Of a DNA stretch of 64,000 nt, positions 26,293 through 35,021 are shown piece after piece (position 1 is the first letter of the stretch; each line of letters begins with the position of its first letter). The stretch is taken from the NCBI GenBank assembly GCA_934654775.1, contig CAKUGR010000013.1, forward strand, positions 15,668 to 79,667. The letters are read 5' to 3'. The DNA is from an uncultured Collinsella sp. Its GTDB lineage: Bacteria > Actinomycetota > Coriobacteriia > Coriobacteriales > Coriobacteriaceae. Under the pieces are notes generated by a model. The model had not been told where the DNA came from. It saw nothing but the letters and a program-made list of their open reading frames with translations, and did no database searches. The translations under genes were made by a program, and so were the position numbers.

Positions 26293-27558
26293 CTAGGCGG
26301 TCGGTGCGTTCCTAAACGTATAGTTGCCCGGAGAGCGCACATTGATATAGGTTACGCCCTCTACCTGCGAAAGTAGTTTGGTCACGATGCGTTCTTTCTT
26401 GGCGATATCATCCGAATCGCCCAGCGACACCTCGACGCCGTTGTCGAGATTTGCCGAGATAGCCTCAACGGAAGGCGTGGAAATATCCTTCACCTGGTCC
26501 AAGAACTCGCTCGAAAAACCGCGTGCGTAATCTAGGCCGGCCTTGACGGCCTTGGAGCTCACCGCCCGACCCGAAACCGGTGCGACATCGGCCGAGACGT
26601 CAGTCAACAGCACGGCGCCGTAGTGCTTGGCAAGCGCCAGGGCCGCATCGATGCCGGTCAGGGTGTTGGCACCCTCCCCCGATGTAATGACGTTCCCCTG
26701 GTCGTCCACCTCGACAGACGTCGACAGCGGAGCAATCCAGGTGTCATCGTCTCCGATAGCCCAGGCAAGGTCGTCGGAGCTGATATACGCAATGGCGATA
26801 ACTTTACGCTCCGTCGGCGTGATGATAAGCGTATGGGGAAACTGGCGCTGGACATCCACACCCGAGACCCATGGGTTTTGTTTGAGGCCCTCGGTGATCT
26901 GATCGGGATCCACGTTAAAGAGCGACGTATTCTCGGGAAGACTGATAAGCTGCATGGCGTCGTGCTTGGTCACATGCTCGCTGCCATGAATCTGAATATC
27001 GGTGGCGGCAAACAGACCAGAGTTGATGACGACGATGGCAATAATGGCAAGTACGGCCACGGCTGCCAGGAAGCCGCCCGCGATCTTGCCCTTACCCTTA
27101 ATGGCAGAAGCGGCGTCGGTCGCCTTGCTTGCCATGGCACCCAGCGATGACAGAGGATTGATGCCCTTTTTTGCCGAAGACGCCTTGGCGGCGGGCACCG
27201 ATGTCAGTGAACGCGGCTTAGCGCCAGCCAACGTACGACTGGTATGCGGCACACGAGCTCCCAGCGAAGGCTTGGGCGTCGCCATGGGTCGAGAGGTCTT
27301 GGTGCCCATCGCCGGCTTGGGCGTCACCGAAGGACGCGGAGCCGGACGACTCGTCTTTTTAGAAGCGGGGCGTCCCCCCAGCTGCGAGCCGACGACCGGG
27401 CGCTTGGCAGGACGAACGGGGCCAACAGACTTAGAGGGCATGGCGGGCTTAAGTTGAGGCTGGGCAGGTGCGCCGGAACGCCCTCCGGCGCGGCGGAAGG
27501 TTGGTTTCGATGCTCTAGAAGCCGAGGAATTTAACTTCCGGTCTGAGCTCGATGCCAT
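26293..27558 (-). CDS. ftsQ: Cell division protein FtsQ (POTRA domain)
   Basis: A 421-residue single-pass divisome protein. The cytoplasmic part of about 165 residues is rich in Lys, Arg, Pro and Ser and longer than usual. A transmembrane helix (GGFLAAVAVLAIIAIVVINSGLF) is followed by the POTRA domain ATDIQIHGSEHVTKHDAMQL and the FtsQ domain VDVQRQFPHTLIITPTERKVI. The first 44 bases overlap the end of murB, and GAGGGAGG within murB is its ribosome-binding site. Confidence 0.92.
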   Translation of the reverse strand: MASSSDRKLNSSASRASKPTFRRAGGRSGAPAQPQLKPAMPSKSVGPVRPAKRPVVGSQLGGRPASKKTSRPAPRPSVTPKPAMGTKTSRPMATPKPSLGARVPHTSRTLAGAKPRSLTSVPAAKASSAKKGINPLSSLGAMASKATDAASAIKGKGKIAGGFLAAVAVLAIIAIVVINSGLFAATDIQIHGSEHVTKHDAMQLISLPENTSLFNVDPDQITEGLKQNPWVSGVDVQRQFPHTLIITPTERKVIAIAYISSDDLAWAIGDDDTWIAPLSTSVEVDDQGNVITSGEGANTLTGIDAALALAKHYGAVLLTDVSADVAPVSGRAVSSKAVKAGLDYARGFSSEFLDQVKDISTPSVEAISANLDNGVEVSLGDSDDIAKKERIVTKLLSQVEGVTYINVRSPGNYTFRNAPTA

Positions 27559-28426
27559 ACGCCTCCCTCACCTTTCCGTGCACATGCCTGATAACCGCGG
27601 CCACGTCATCGGCCGAAGCGGTTCCGTTATTAACGATAAAATTAGCGTGTACGGGCGAAACTTCCGCACCGCCAACCGAAAAACCCTTTAATCCACAATC
27701 CTCAATCAACTTGCCCACGCTTGCGTCGGGCGGGTTGCGAAAGACCGATCCGCAGGATGCACGGCCCATGGGCTGCGTGCGCTTGCGGCGCGTCAGGTAC
27801 CGCTCCATGCGCTCGCGAATGTCTGCCTTGGGCGCGGGCTTGAGTTTAAGCACGCACTCGAGAATGATCTCGTTACGGGGCAAGCTGCACTCGCGATACC
27901 CCCAAGCGATATCGGACCCTGCATAGTGCTTAATACCGGACGCCGGATCAAACGTGACCACGTCCTCGATAAGGGAGCCGATCCACTCGGTCCGCGTACC
28001 TGCGTTCATGGACACAGCGCCGCCGACCGAACCGGGAATACCGACCGCGAACTCAAGGCCCGAAAGCCCACGCGACAAGGCGTCGTTGACCAAACGCGCG
28101 AACATCACGCCCGCACCAACGGTCAGCGTGCAGCCGTCCTCGGCAACAACCGTGCGCTGAAACTCACGTCCCAGCGAAATAACGGCGCCGCGATAACCGG
28201 CATCGGCAACCAACAAGTTGGACCCCTTGCCGATAATCACCCACGGCACCTGCTCGCGGTCAAGCACCGCCACGGCGCGACGCAGGGCATGGTAGCTATG
28301 GCACGTCACAAAGAGGTCGGCCTTGCCGCCGATACGATAGCTTGTATGGCGTGCAAGACGTTCGTCCTCGACCACGTCCGTGTCGATCATGCCCGAAAGC
28401 GCCATGACGGCGTTAAACAGACCCAT
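27515..28426 (-). CDS. murB: UDP-N-acetylenolpyruvoylglucosamine reductase
   Basis: A 303-residue FAD enzyme making UDP-MurNAc. HTSYRIGGKADLFVTC and VIIGKGSNLLVADAGYRGAVI bind FAD; GLSGLEFAVGIPGSVGGAVSMNAG, GYRECSL and GRASCGSVFRNP (catalytic Ser) are conserved, with VGGAEVSPVHANFIVN near the C terminus. It follows murC after 5 bases and overlaps ftsQ by 44. Confidence 0.97.
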   Translation of the reverse strand: MGLFNAVMALSGMIDTDVVEDERLARHTSYRIGGKADLFVTCHSYHALRRAVAVLDREQVPWVIIGKGSNLLVADAGYRGAVISLGREFQRTVVAEDGCTLTVGAGVMFARLVNDALSRGLSGLEFAVGIPGSVGGAVSMNAGTRTEWIGSLIEDVVTFDPASGIKHYAGSDIAWGYRECSLPRNEIILECVLKLKPAPKADIRERMERYLTRRKRTQPMGRASCGSVFRNPPDASVGKLIEDCGLKGFSVGGAEVSPVHANFIVNNGTASADDVAAVIRHVHGKVREAYGIELRPEVKFLGF

Positions 28427-28431
28427 AGGGG

Positions 28432-29850
28432 TTAAGCGTCTTTCTTGGCAGTCAGATACTCGATGAACTCGGGGCCGACGGTCGTAACGTCGCCGGCACC
28501 CATGGTGAGCAGCAGGTCGCCCTCGCCCACGAGCTTCTCAAGCTCCTGGTTGAGCTCAAGACGGCTGGAGCAGTACACGACCTCCTTGCCGGGGTGCTTG
28601 GCGCGAACGGTATCTGCGAGCATCTTGGAGGTAACGCCCGGAATCGGCATCTCGCCGGCGGAGAACACATCGATCAGCAGCAGCTTATCGGCGTTGGCAA
28701 AGGCATCGGCAAAGTCATTGCACAGAGCCTGCAGGCGCGAATAGCGGTGCGGTTGGAACACGACATCGACATGTTTGTAGCCCAGCGAAGAGGCGGCAGC
28801 GAGCGTCGCCTTGATCTCGGTGGGATGATGGCCGTAATCGTCGACCACCGTGATGCCGTCGATATCGCCCACGTGGGTAAAGCGACGGCGGACGCCCTCA
28901 AAACTCGAAAGTGCCTTAGCGGCGGCGTCGATATCGAGACCCAGGACATGGGCGACGGTCAAGACAGCCGTGGCGTTGAGCATGTTGTGACGACCGGGGT
29001 TGCTCTTGATCTCGACAGCGTGCTCGGTGCCGTCCTCAAAGCGAACGATAAAATCGCTCTGGATGCCCTTGACATCAGGATGTACGCAGACGATGTCGTT
29101 GCTCTCGGCAAAGCCATAGGAAAGCACATGACGGCCCGTCGACTTGGCGAGCTCGACCAGATGCGGGTCCTCGCCGCAAACGATGACGGTGCCGTCCTCG
29201 CCCACCAGCCCCATGAACTTGGCAAAGGTGGCCTCGATCTCCTCGATGCCCGAGTAGTGATCGAGATGGTCGGCCTCGACGTTGGTCACGATGACCACGT
29301 TGGGGTTCAGGAACAGGAACGAGCTGTCGGACTCGTCGGCCTCGGCGACAAAGTAGTCACCCGAGCCGTTCTTGCCGTTGGTGTCGTAGCCCTCGACGAT
29401 GCCGCCGATCAAGAAACTGGGATCAAGACCCATGCGATCGAGCATGGTGGCGCACATCGAAGAGGTCGTGGTCTTGCCGTGCGTGCCGGCAACGGCGACG
29501 GTGGTGTAGCCGTGGCCCAGGGCCGAGAGCATCTTGGCACGGGGCCACACGGGAATACCGAGCTCGCGGGCACGCACGAGCTCGGGGTTAGACTCGGGAA
29601 TAGCGGTGGAGACCACGACCACGTCGGGCTTGACCTCGTCGATCGTGGCGGCCTCGTGGCCCACGTGGACCTTCACGCCGGCGCGGGTAAGCTGGCGAAT
29701 ATAGCGAGACGTCTTAAGGTCGGAGCCGGTAACGGTATAACCGCGCTCGTGCAGGACGAGGGCGATGCCGCTCATGCCGGCGCCACCGATACCGATAAAG
29801 TGGGCGCTCTTGAACTCGGGCGCGGAGTTTGCAGTCTGGGAATCAGCCAT
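28432..29850 (-). CDS. murC: UDP-N-acetylmuramate--L-alanine ligase
   Basis: A 472-residue Mur ligase adding L-Ala to UDP-MurNAc. HFIGIGGAGMSGIALVLHERGYTV is the N-terminal nucleotide fold, VAVAGTHGKTTTSSM the ATP P-loop, EADESDSSFL the family acid cluster, and VVDDYGHHPTEIKATL a MurC signature. The start at 29850 has AAGGAG upstream with long spacing (11 bases); GTG 29877 has no RBS. Confidence 0.96.
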   Translation of the reverse strand: MADSQTANSAPEFKSAHFIGIGGAGMSGIALVLHERGYTVTGSDLKTSRYIRQLTRAGVKVHVGHEAATIDEVKPDVVVVSTAIPESNPELVRARELGIPVWPRAKMLSALGHGYTTVAVAGTHGKTTTSSMCATMLDRMGLDPSFLIGGIVEGYDTNGKNGSGDYFVAEADESDSSFLFLNPNVVIVTNVEADHLDHYSGIEEIEATFAKFMGLVGEDGTVIVCGEDPHLVELAKSTGRHVLSYGFAESNDIVCVHPDVKGIQSDFIVRFEDGTEHAVEIKSNPGRHNMLNATAVLTVAHVLGLDIDAAAKALSSFEGVRRRFTHVGDIDGITVVDDYGHHPTEIKATLAAASSLGYKHVDVVFQPHRYSRLQALCNDFADAFANADKLLLIDVFSAGEMPIPGVTSKMLADTVRAKHPGKEVVYCSSRLELNQELEKLVGEGDLLLTMGAGDVTTVGPEFIEYLTAKKDA

Positions 29851-29947
29851 GTGCTCGTGTACTCCTTGCGTAAACACTGCCTGTAACCCGTTAACTGTAC
29901 CGCACCTACCGCATCCGCGCGAGGGCGACCGGCGATATCCCGTCTAA

Positions 29948-31063
29948 CTAACGCAATCCCTCTACCGCGTCGGCCAAAAGTGCGGCGGCACGGTCCTGGG
30001 CCAAGCCACGCGCCGCCTGACGCATGGCATCACGCGCCGCAGCGTCATCGATCAGGTGCAGCAGCTCGTCGGCAAAGGCAGGGGCATCGATATCGGCATC
30101 GGCGCATAGCACGCCGGCACCGGCATCAACCAGATAACGCGCATTCGTGGTCTGGTGGTCGGCCGTGGCGTGCGGATACGGCACGAGCACCGAGGGCACG
30201 GCAAGCGCGGCGATCTCGGCCACGCTCGAGGCACCGGAACGCGAGAGCACCAGATCGGCCGCAGCCAGCATATCGCCCATGTTGTCGATGTAGGGCTGGA
30301 GGCGATAGCGCTTCGCTTCCTCGGGCGTCAGCGCCAGGGCGTGCTCGGTCTCCTCAAAGCCATCGGCACCCGTCGAATGCAAGACGTAGAGATTCTCGCG
30401 GGCCAGCAGCTCACCCTTAAGCGAGGCAACGCGCTCGTTGAGATGCTGTGCACCGAGTGAACCGCCAAAGACGAGCAGAAGCGTCGCATCATCGGGCACG
30501 CCGAGCGTCTTGCGACCGCGAGCGCGATCGCCCTCGATCACCGAACGACGCACGGGATTGCCCGTCATGAGCACATGGTCGGGGTCGCCCTCGCGCTCAA
30601 AGACCGCGCGGGCCGCAGGTACCGAAATGCACACGCGGGCGGCATGCGAGTTCATCATCTTATTGGCCAGACCCGGAACAGAGTTCTGCTCGTGCAGCAG
30701 ATACGGAACGCCGGCGTCCTTGCACCAACCCAGCAGCGGGACCTCAACGTAAGCACCAAAGCCGATAGCGGCATCGGGCTTACCGACCTTCGAGAAGTGA
30801 CGGGCAAGCGCACGCTTCGCCTTGTTGACGCGCCACAGCGAGGTCAGCGCCGTCCAGGGACGGGAACGATCGAAGCCCGTGACCGTGATGGGCACAAAAT
30901 CGAATCCGGCCTCGGGAACCAGACGGCCCTCGAGCTTGCGCGATTGGCCCACGAACACGACGTGATGACCGCGGTCACGCAGCTCCTCGGCCAAGGCGAG
31001 CGCGGGGTTGATATGTCCTGCCGTGCCGCCAGCTGCAATAGCAACGGTCATCTTATCGGTCAT
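29948..31063 (-). CDS. murG: Lipid II synthase MurG (GlcNAc transferase)
   Basis: A 371-residue GT28 glycosyltransferase that converts lipid I to lipid II at the inner membrane face. VAIAAGGTAGHINPALALAEELRDRGHHVVFVG, GFGAYVEVPLLGWCK, HEQNSVPGLANK, LLVFGGSLGAQHLNE and SRSGASSVAEIAALAVPSVLVPYPHATADHQ are all present. The start at 31063 has AAGGGATTATC and overlaps the end of ftsW by 11 bases. Confidence 0.97.
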   Translation of the reverse strand: MTDKMTVAIAAGGTAGHINPALALAEELRDRGHHVVFVGQSRKLEGRLVPEAGFDFVPITVTGFDRSRPWTALTSLWRVNKAKRALARHFSKVGKPDAAIGFGAYVEVPLLGWCKDAGVPYLLHEQNSVPGLANKMMNSHAARVCISVPAARAVFEREGDPDHVLMTGNPVRRSVIEGDRARGRKTLGVPDDATLLLVFGGSLGAQHLNERVASLKGELLARENLYVLHSTGADGFEETEHALALTPEEAKRYRLQPYIDNMGDMLAAADLVLSRSGASSVAEIAALAVPSVLVPYPHATADHQTTNARYLVDAGAGVLCADADIDAPAFADELLHLIDDAAARDAMRQAARGLAQDRAAALLADAVEGLR

Positions 31064-32579
31064 GATAATCCCTTCGTACACGCGGCCCCTGGTCATCGGT
31101 GCGCAAACGCGCCGACGGGTCCGAATTCAAATCGATTCGATTATATCCACCGCCCGCATTGCGAGGAGTGGGGCGCTGCGGACGACCTTGCGGCGCCGTT
31201 CGCTGACGCGGACGGGCTGCCGGCTCGGTCGCAGAGCCGTCCAGAACGGTAAAGCCGTTACGCGAAGATCGCTCGCCGCGCACGTGGGGCACGCCGGCGG
31301 TACTCTCATCCATAACGGCAAAGCTCTCGCGGCGACGGTCGTACTCATCGCGACGGGCGCTCTCATACGAAACGCGCAGGATCAGACCGGCGAGCATGAG
31401 CGACACGATAATCGACGAGCCGCCGTAACTGATAAACGGCAGCGGCTTGCCCGTCATGGGAAACACGTTGAGAATGCCCAGCGCGTTGATCAAAAACTGC
31501 ACCGCAAGGATGACCGCGGAACCCGATGCCATAAGTGCTCCGCGACGGTCGGTCGCCTGCTCGGCAATGCGAAACGCCGAGTAGATCAGCATCGCAAACA
31601 CCAAGAAGAACAGCACGGTTCCGATAAAGCCAACTTCCTCGCCGATAATAGCCAAAATGTAGTCGTTATGCGCCTCGGGCAAGTACGAGTACTTCATGGT
31701 GGAGTTGCCGATACCGCGACCGAACAGGCCGCCCGAGGCAAACGCCATGATGGCAAGCGTGGCCTGATAGCCGTCACCATATTCGTCTGCCCAAGGATTC
31801 CAAGCAACCTCGACACGCGTCATACGATACGGCTCGGCGATAAGGGCGATCGCAATGACGGCGATGCCGGCAACGACCGTCCAAACGATATATTTGGGGT
31901 CCAACCCCGCAAACAACGCCATGCATATGAGGGTCAACAAGATGATCAGAACGGTGCCAAAATCGGGCTGAACAAAGATCAGAAAGAGCGAAATACCCAG
32001 GTAGACACCCATCTTGCGAAGAAACTCGTTGATGTTGCCGCCGGGCGAAAAGATGCGGTCGAGCATGATTGCCGAATACGCGATGGCGAACGGCTTTAAA
32101 AACTCAGACGGCTGGAACTGAATACCGGCGATGTTGAGCCAGCGCGTGGCGCCACGACTGCCGCTGCCCATAAAGAACACCAGAACCAGTAGCCCTATCA
32201 TGCCCATGAGGAAGATCCTGAGCACGTCTTCCCCAAACCAACTGTCCGGTAAGATGCGCACGATGGCAACCATAGCCAGCACGCCAACTCCGGCAAACGC
32301 GGCCTGTCGAAACAGGAAAAACGTCGCCGAACCATTCTCGTGCAGCGCCTCGACCGAAGATGCCGAGTACACCATCAGCAAGCCAAAGCAAACCAAGCTA
32401 AACAGGCAGGCCATAAATATCAAACGGGGGCGCATGATGCGGGCGGGGACGCCGGCAATATAGCGCTCACTGAGCGTCTGCCCGCCGCATCCGGAACGTG
32501 TCGTGCTACGCAGCGAGGAAGCACGGTCCGAGTCGGGCCTCCTCATATCACTTCGGGGGCTCTCCTCTCTCACCGGCAA
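31053..32579 (-). CDS. ftsW: Lipid II polymerase FtsW (SEDS family)
   Basis: A 508-residue SEDS protein with ten membrane helices, the septal glycan polymerase partnering FtsI. GATRWLNIAGIQFQPSEFLKPFAIAY contains the conserved SEDS residues, LIFVQPDFGTVLII the catalytic Asp region, and PLPFISYGGSSIIVSLMLAG the C-terminal signature. A tail of over 100 residues (Arg/Pro-rich) extends beyond the core. The start is uncertain: TTG 32579, or ATG 32546 (MRRPDSD), which gives a more ordinary start codon. Confidence 0.93.
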   Translation of the reverse strand: MPVREESPRSDMRRPDSDRASSLRSTTRSGCGGQTLSERYIAGVPARIMRPRLIFMACLFSLVCFGLLMVYSASSVEALHENGSATFFLFRQAAFAGVGVLAMVAIVRILPDSWFGEDVLRIFLMGMIGLLVLVFFMGSGSRGATRWLNIAGIQFQPSEFLKPFAIAYSAIMLDRIFSPGGNINEFLRKMGVYLGISLFLIFVQPDFGTVLIILLTLICMALFAGLDPKYIVWTVVAGIAVIAIALIAEPYRMTRVEVAWNPWADEYGDGYQATLAIMAFASGGLFGRGIGNSTMKYSYLPEAHNDYILAIIGEEVGFIGTVLFFLVFAMLIYSAFRIAEQATDRRGALMASGSAVILAVQFLINALGILNVFPMTGKPLPFISYGGSSIIVSLMLAGLILRVSYESARRDEYDRRRESFAVMDESTAGVPHVRGERSSRNGFTVLDGSATEPAARPRQRTAPQGRPQRPTPRNAGGGYNRIDLNSDPSARLRTDDQGPRVRRDYHDR

Positions 32580-32582
32580 CCC

Positions 32583-33989
32583 CTATTCCGTTTGCGATTT
32601 CGCTGCTGCGGCAAGCTGGGCCACGTAGTCCTTAAACACGCGACCGCGCTCCTCGTAGCCCGAGAACTCGTCGAACGAAGAACAAGCGGGCGAAAGCAGG
32701 ATCACGTCGCCGCGGCTCGAGAGCGAGCGGGCAACGTCAACGGCATCGCGCAGGTCATCGGCCTGGGCGATATCCACATCACCATCGACATCGGCCTCGT
32801 CCATAGCAGCGGTAAAGCGCTCGCGCGCATCGCCAAAGCAAACGACTGAACGCACGTTGTCCATAACGACGCGGGCAAAGTCCGCAAGCGGTGTGCCCTT
32901 ATCGTGGCCGCCGAGCAGCAAAATCACATCGTCGTCGGGAAACGCCGTCAGGGCCTTTTCGACCGCATCGGTGTTCGTTGCCTTGGAATCGTTGACGTAG
33001 CGCACGCCATCGATCTCGCCGCAGGGTTCCACGCGGTGTTCGAGCGGCTGGAACGATGCCAAACCGCGGCAAATGCCCTCGGGATCGGCACCGACGGCCA
33101 GAGCAGCCGTGGCGGCACATAGGGCATTGATGACATTGTGATGGCCCGAGATCTTGAGCTCGGATGTGGCGACAAGCTGAGTCTCGACGCCCTTCAGGCG
33201 CACGATCATCTTGCCGTCGCGCACGAAGGCGGCGTCTGCACCCTCGGGCTCGTCAAAAGCGACCTTGCAGATGCGGCGGCCCGATGTGTAGATGTACTCA
33301 TCGAACTCATGGATGCCGGCATCCTCAACGTCGATAACCACGAGGTCGTCGTCGACCATATTCTCGAACAACTTGATCTTGGCAAGCGCATAGTTCTTGT
33401 GGCTCTTGTGCCAGCCCAGGTGGTCGGGCGTGATGTTGAGCAGCACCGCCACGCGAGGATGAAGCTCGGCGGTCGTAGCAATCTGATAACTCGACAGCTC
33501 GGCCACAAACCACTCATTGTGTGCGCGGCCGTCGATCTCGTTCACCGGCGGCTCACCAATGTTGCCGACGGCCACGCTGGCTTCACCGGCGGCCTTGAGC
33601 AGATAATCGGTCAGCGACGTGGTAGTTGTCTTGCCGTTGGTGCCCGTGATGGCGATCCAATTTTGCGGAGACAGGCGATACGCAAACTCGGGCTCGCCCA
33701 TAATCTGGGCGGCATGCTCACGCCCAGCCCTAAAGAAGGCCGAGAACTCAGAGATACCCGGACATGTCACGCACACGTCATAGGCACCCTCGACCTGCTC
33801 GGTGCCGTAGACAAACGACGCGCCCTGCGCCTCGAGCGCACGTGTGGCGTCATTGGGCTCGGAGGTACCGCCGCCATACACGGTCGTGGTGCTCACGCGC
33901 TCGGGGTGAGCCAACGCCCAACGGGCGACATCGAGACCGGATTTACCCTGTCCCAAAACAAGCAGGCTAAAGACATCAGCAAGAGGCAT
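32583..33989 (-). CDS. murD: UDP-N-acetylmuramoylalanine--D-glutamate ligase
   Basis: A 468-residue Mur ligase adding D-Glu. LLVLGQGKSGLDVARWAL is the N-terminal fold, IAITGTNGKTTTTSLTDYL the P-loop, VAELSSYQIATT a MurD signature, and VNDSKATNTDAVEKAL the adenine-binding region. The C terminus ILLLGGHDKGTPLADF and LLSPACSSFDEFSGYEERG are conserved. mraY ends 9 bases upstream. Confidence 0.97.
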   Translation of the reverse strand: MPLADVFSLLVLGQGKSGLDVARWALAHPERVSTTTVYGGGTSEPNDATRALEAQGASFVYGTEQVEGAYDVCVTCPGISEFSAFFRAGREHAAQIMGEPEFAYRLSPQNWIAITGTNGKTTTTSLTDYLLKAAGEASVAVGNIGEPPVNEIDGRAHNEWFVAELSSYQIATTAELHPRVAVLLNITPDHLGWHKSHKNYALAKIKLFENMVDDDLVVIDVEDAGIHEFDEYIYTSGRRICKVAFDEPEGADAAFVRDGKMIVRLKGVETQLVATSELKISGHHNVINALCAATAALAVGADPEGICRGLASFQPLEHRVEPCGEIDGVRYVNDSKATNTDAVEKALTAFPDDDVILLLGGHDKGTPLADFARVVMDNVRSVVCFGDARERFTAAMDEADVDGDVDIAQADDLRDAVDVARSLSSRGDVILLSPACSSFDEFSGYEERGRVFKDYVAQLAAAAKSQTE

Positions 33990-33998
33990 GAAAGACCA

Positions 33999-35018
33999 CT
34001 ATCCCAACTGGAAGAACAGGGCGAGGCCAACGGCGCCAAAGGCCGCGGCGATAATCCAAAAACGGATAACGACCTTGGTTTCGGCCCAGCCCTTCTTTTC
34101 GAAATGATGATGAATGGGCGCCATAAGGAAGACGCGCTTGTGCGTAAAGTGGAAATAGACAACCTGGATCATGACCGACAGGGTCTCGACGATAAACAGT
34201 CCGCCGATGATGAGGGAAACGACTTCGGTGTTGGTCATGATGGAGGTGCAGGCAAAAGCGGCACCCAGGGCAAGCGAGCCGGTATCGCCCATAAAGATGC
34301 TCGCCGGGTAGCAATTGAACCACAAAAAGCCCAGGCAGGCACCGGCGCACGCCGTGCAGAAGATGGACAGGTTCACGTCACCGTGCAAAAACGCCATGGC
34401 GGCCATGGCGAGCATGGCGATCATGGAAGTGCCGCCGGCAAGGCCGTCCAGACCATCGGTCAGGTTCACGGCATTGGAAAGACCAGCGATCATCAGCCAG
34501 CAAAATACGATGTAGAGCCACGGGAACGAAAGGCCGCAGATGGTGGTCGAAAGAACACCGAGGTCAATCGTCAGGCCGCCGGGAAAACGAATCTCGGGGG
34601 CGACGCCGCACCAATTGACGGCGAGCACGGTAAAAGTGACGCAGATGATGGTCAGACCGATCATCTTGGCGTGAGGCGTCAGGCCGAGCGAGCGACCATG
34701 CGTGACGGAGGTCAGGTCGTCGATGAGACCCAGAACGCCGGTGGCCAGCGTGGCAAGCAGCACGAGCACGAGCTCGGTGGTGAGCTTGCCCATCAGCAGG
34801 CAGGTCAGCGAGATCGCGACAAGGATGATGACGCCGCCCATGGTCGGCGTACCCTGTTTAATCAAATGACGCTTGGGGCCGTCGGCTCGGACCTGCTGGC
34901 CGATACCCTCGACCTTCAGCAGCTTGATCCACCACGGCATAAGCAACAGCGCAATGGCGGCAGCGATGCCAAGTCCCAAAAAGGCCTGATAGGTAGGATA
35001 CGAGGGATTGCCGAACAT
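33999..35018 (-). CDS. mraY: Phospho-MurNAc-pentapeptide translocase
   Basis: A 339-residue ten-helix membrane enzyme that makes lipid I from UDP-MurNAc-pentapeptide and undecaprenyl phosphate. KQGTPTMGGVIILVA, the Asp pair in GLIDDLTSV, VNLTDGLDGLAGG, FLWFNCYPASIFMGDTGSLALG and LMAPIHHHFEKKGWAETKVVIRFW match MraY. It follows murF after 3 bases. Confidence 0.97.
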   Translation of the reverse strand: MFGNPSYPTYQAFLGLGIAAAIALLLMPWWIKLLKVEGIGQQVRADGPKRHLIKQGTPTMGGVIILVAISLTCLLMGKLTTELVLVLLATLATGVLGLIDDLTSVTHGRSLGLTPHAKMIGLTIICVTFTVLAVNWCGVAPEIRFPGGLTIDLGVLSTTICGLSFPWLYIVFCWLMIAGLSNAVNLTDGLDGLAGGTSMIAMLAMAAMAFLHGDVNLSIFCTACAGACLGFLWFNCYPASIFMGDTGSLALGAAFACTSIMTNTEVVSLIIGGLFIVETLSVMIQVVYFHFTHKRVFLMAPIHHHFEKKGWAETKVVIRFWIIAAAFGAVGLALFFQLG

Positions 35019-35021
35019 GGG

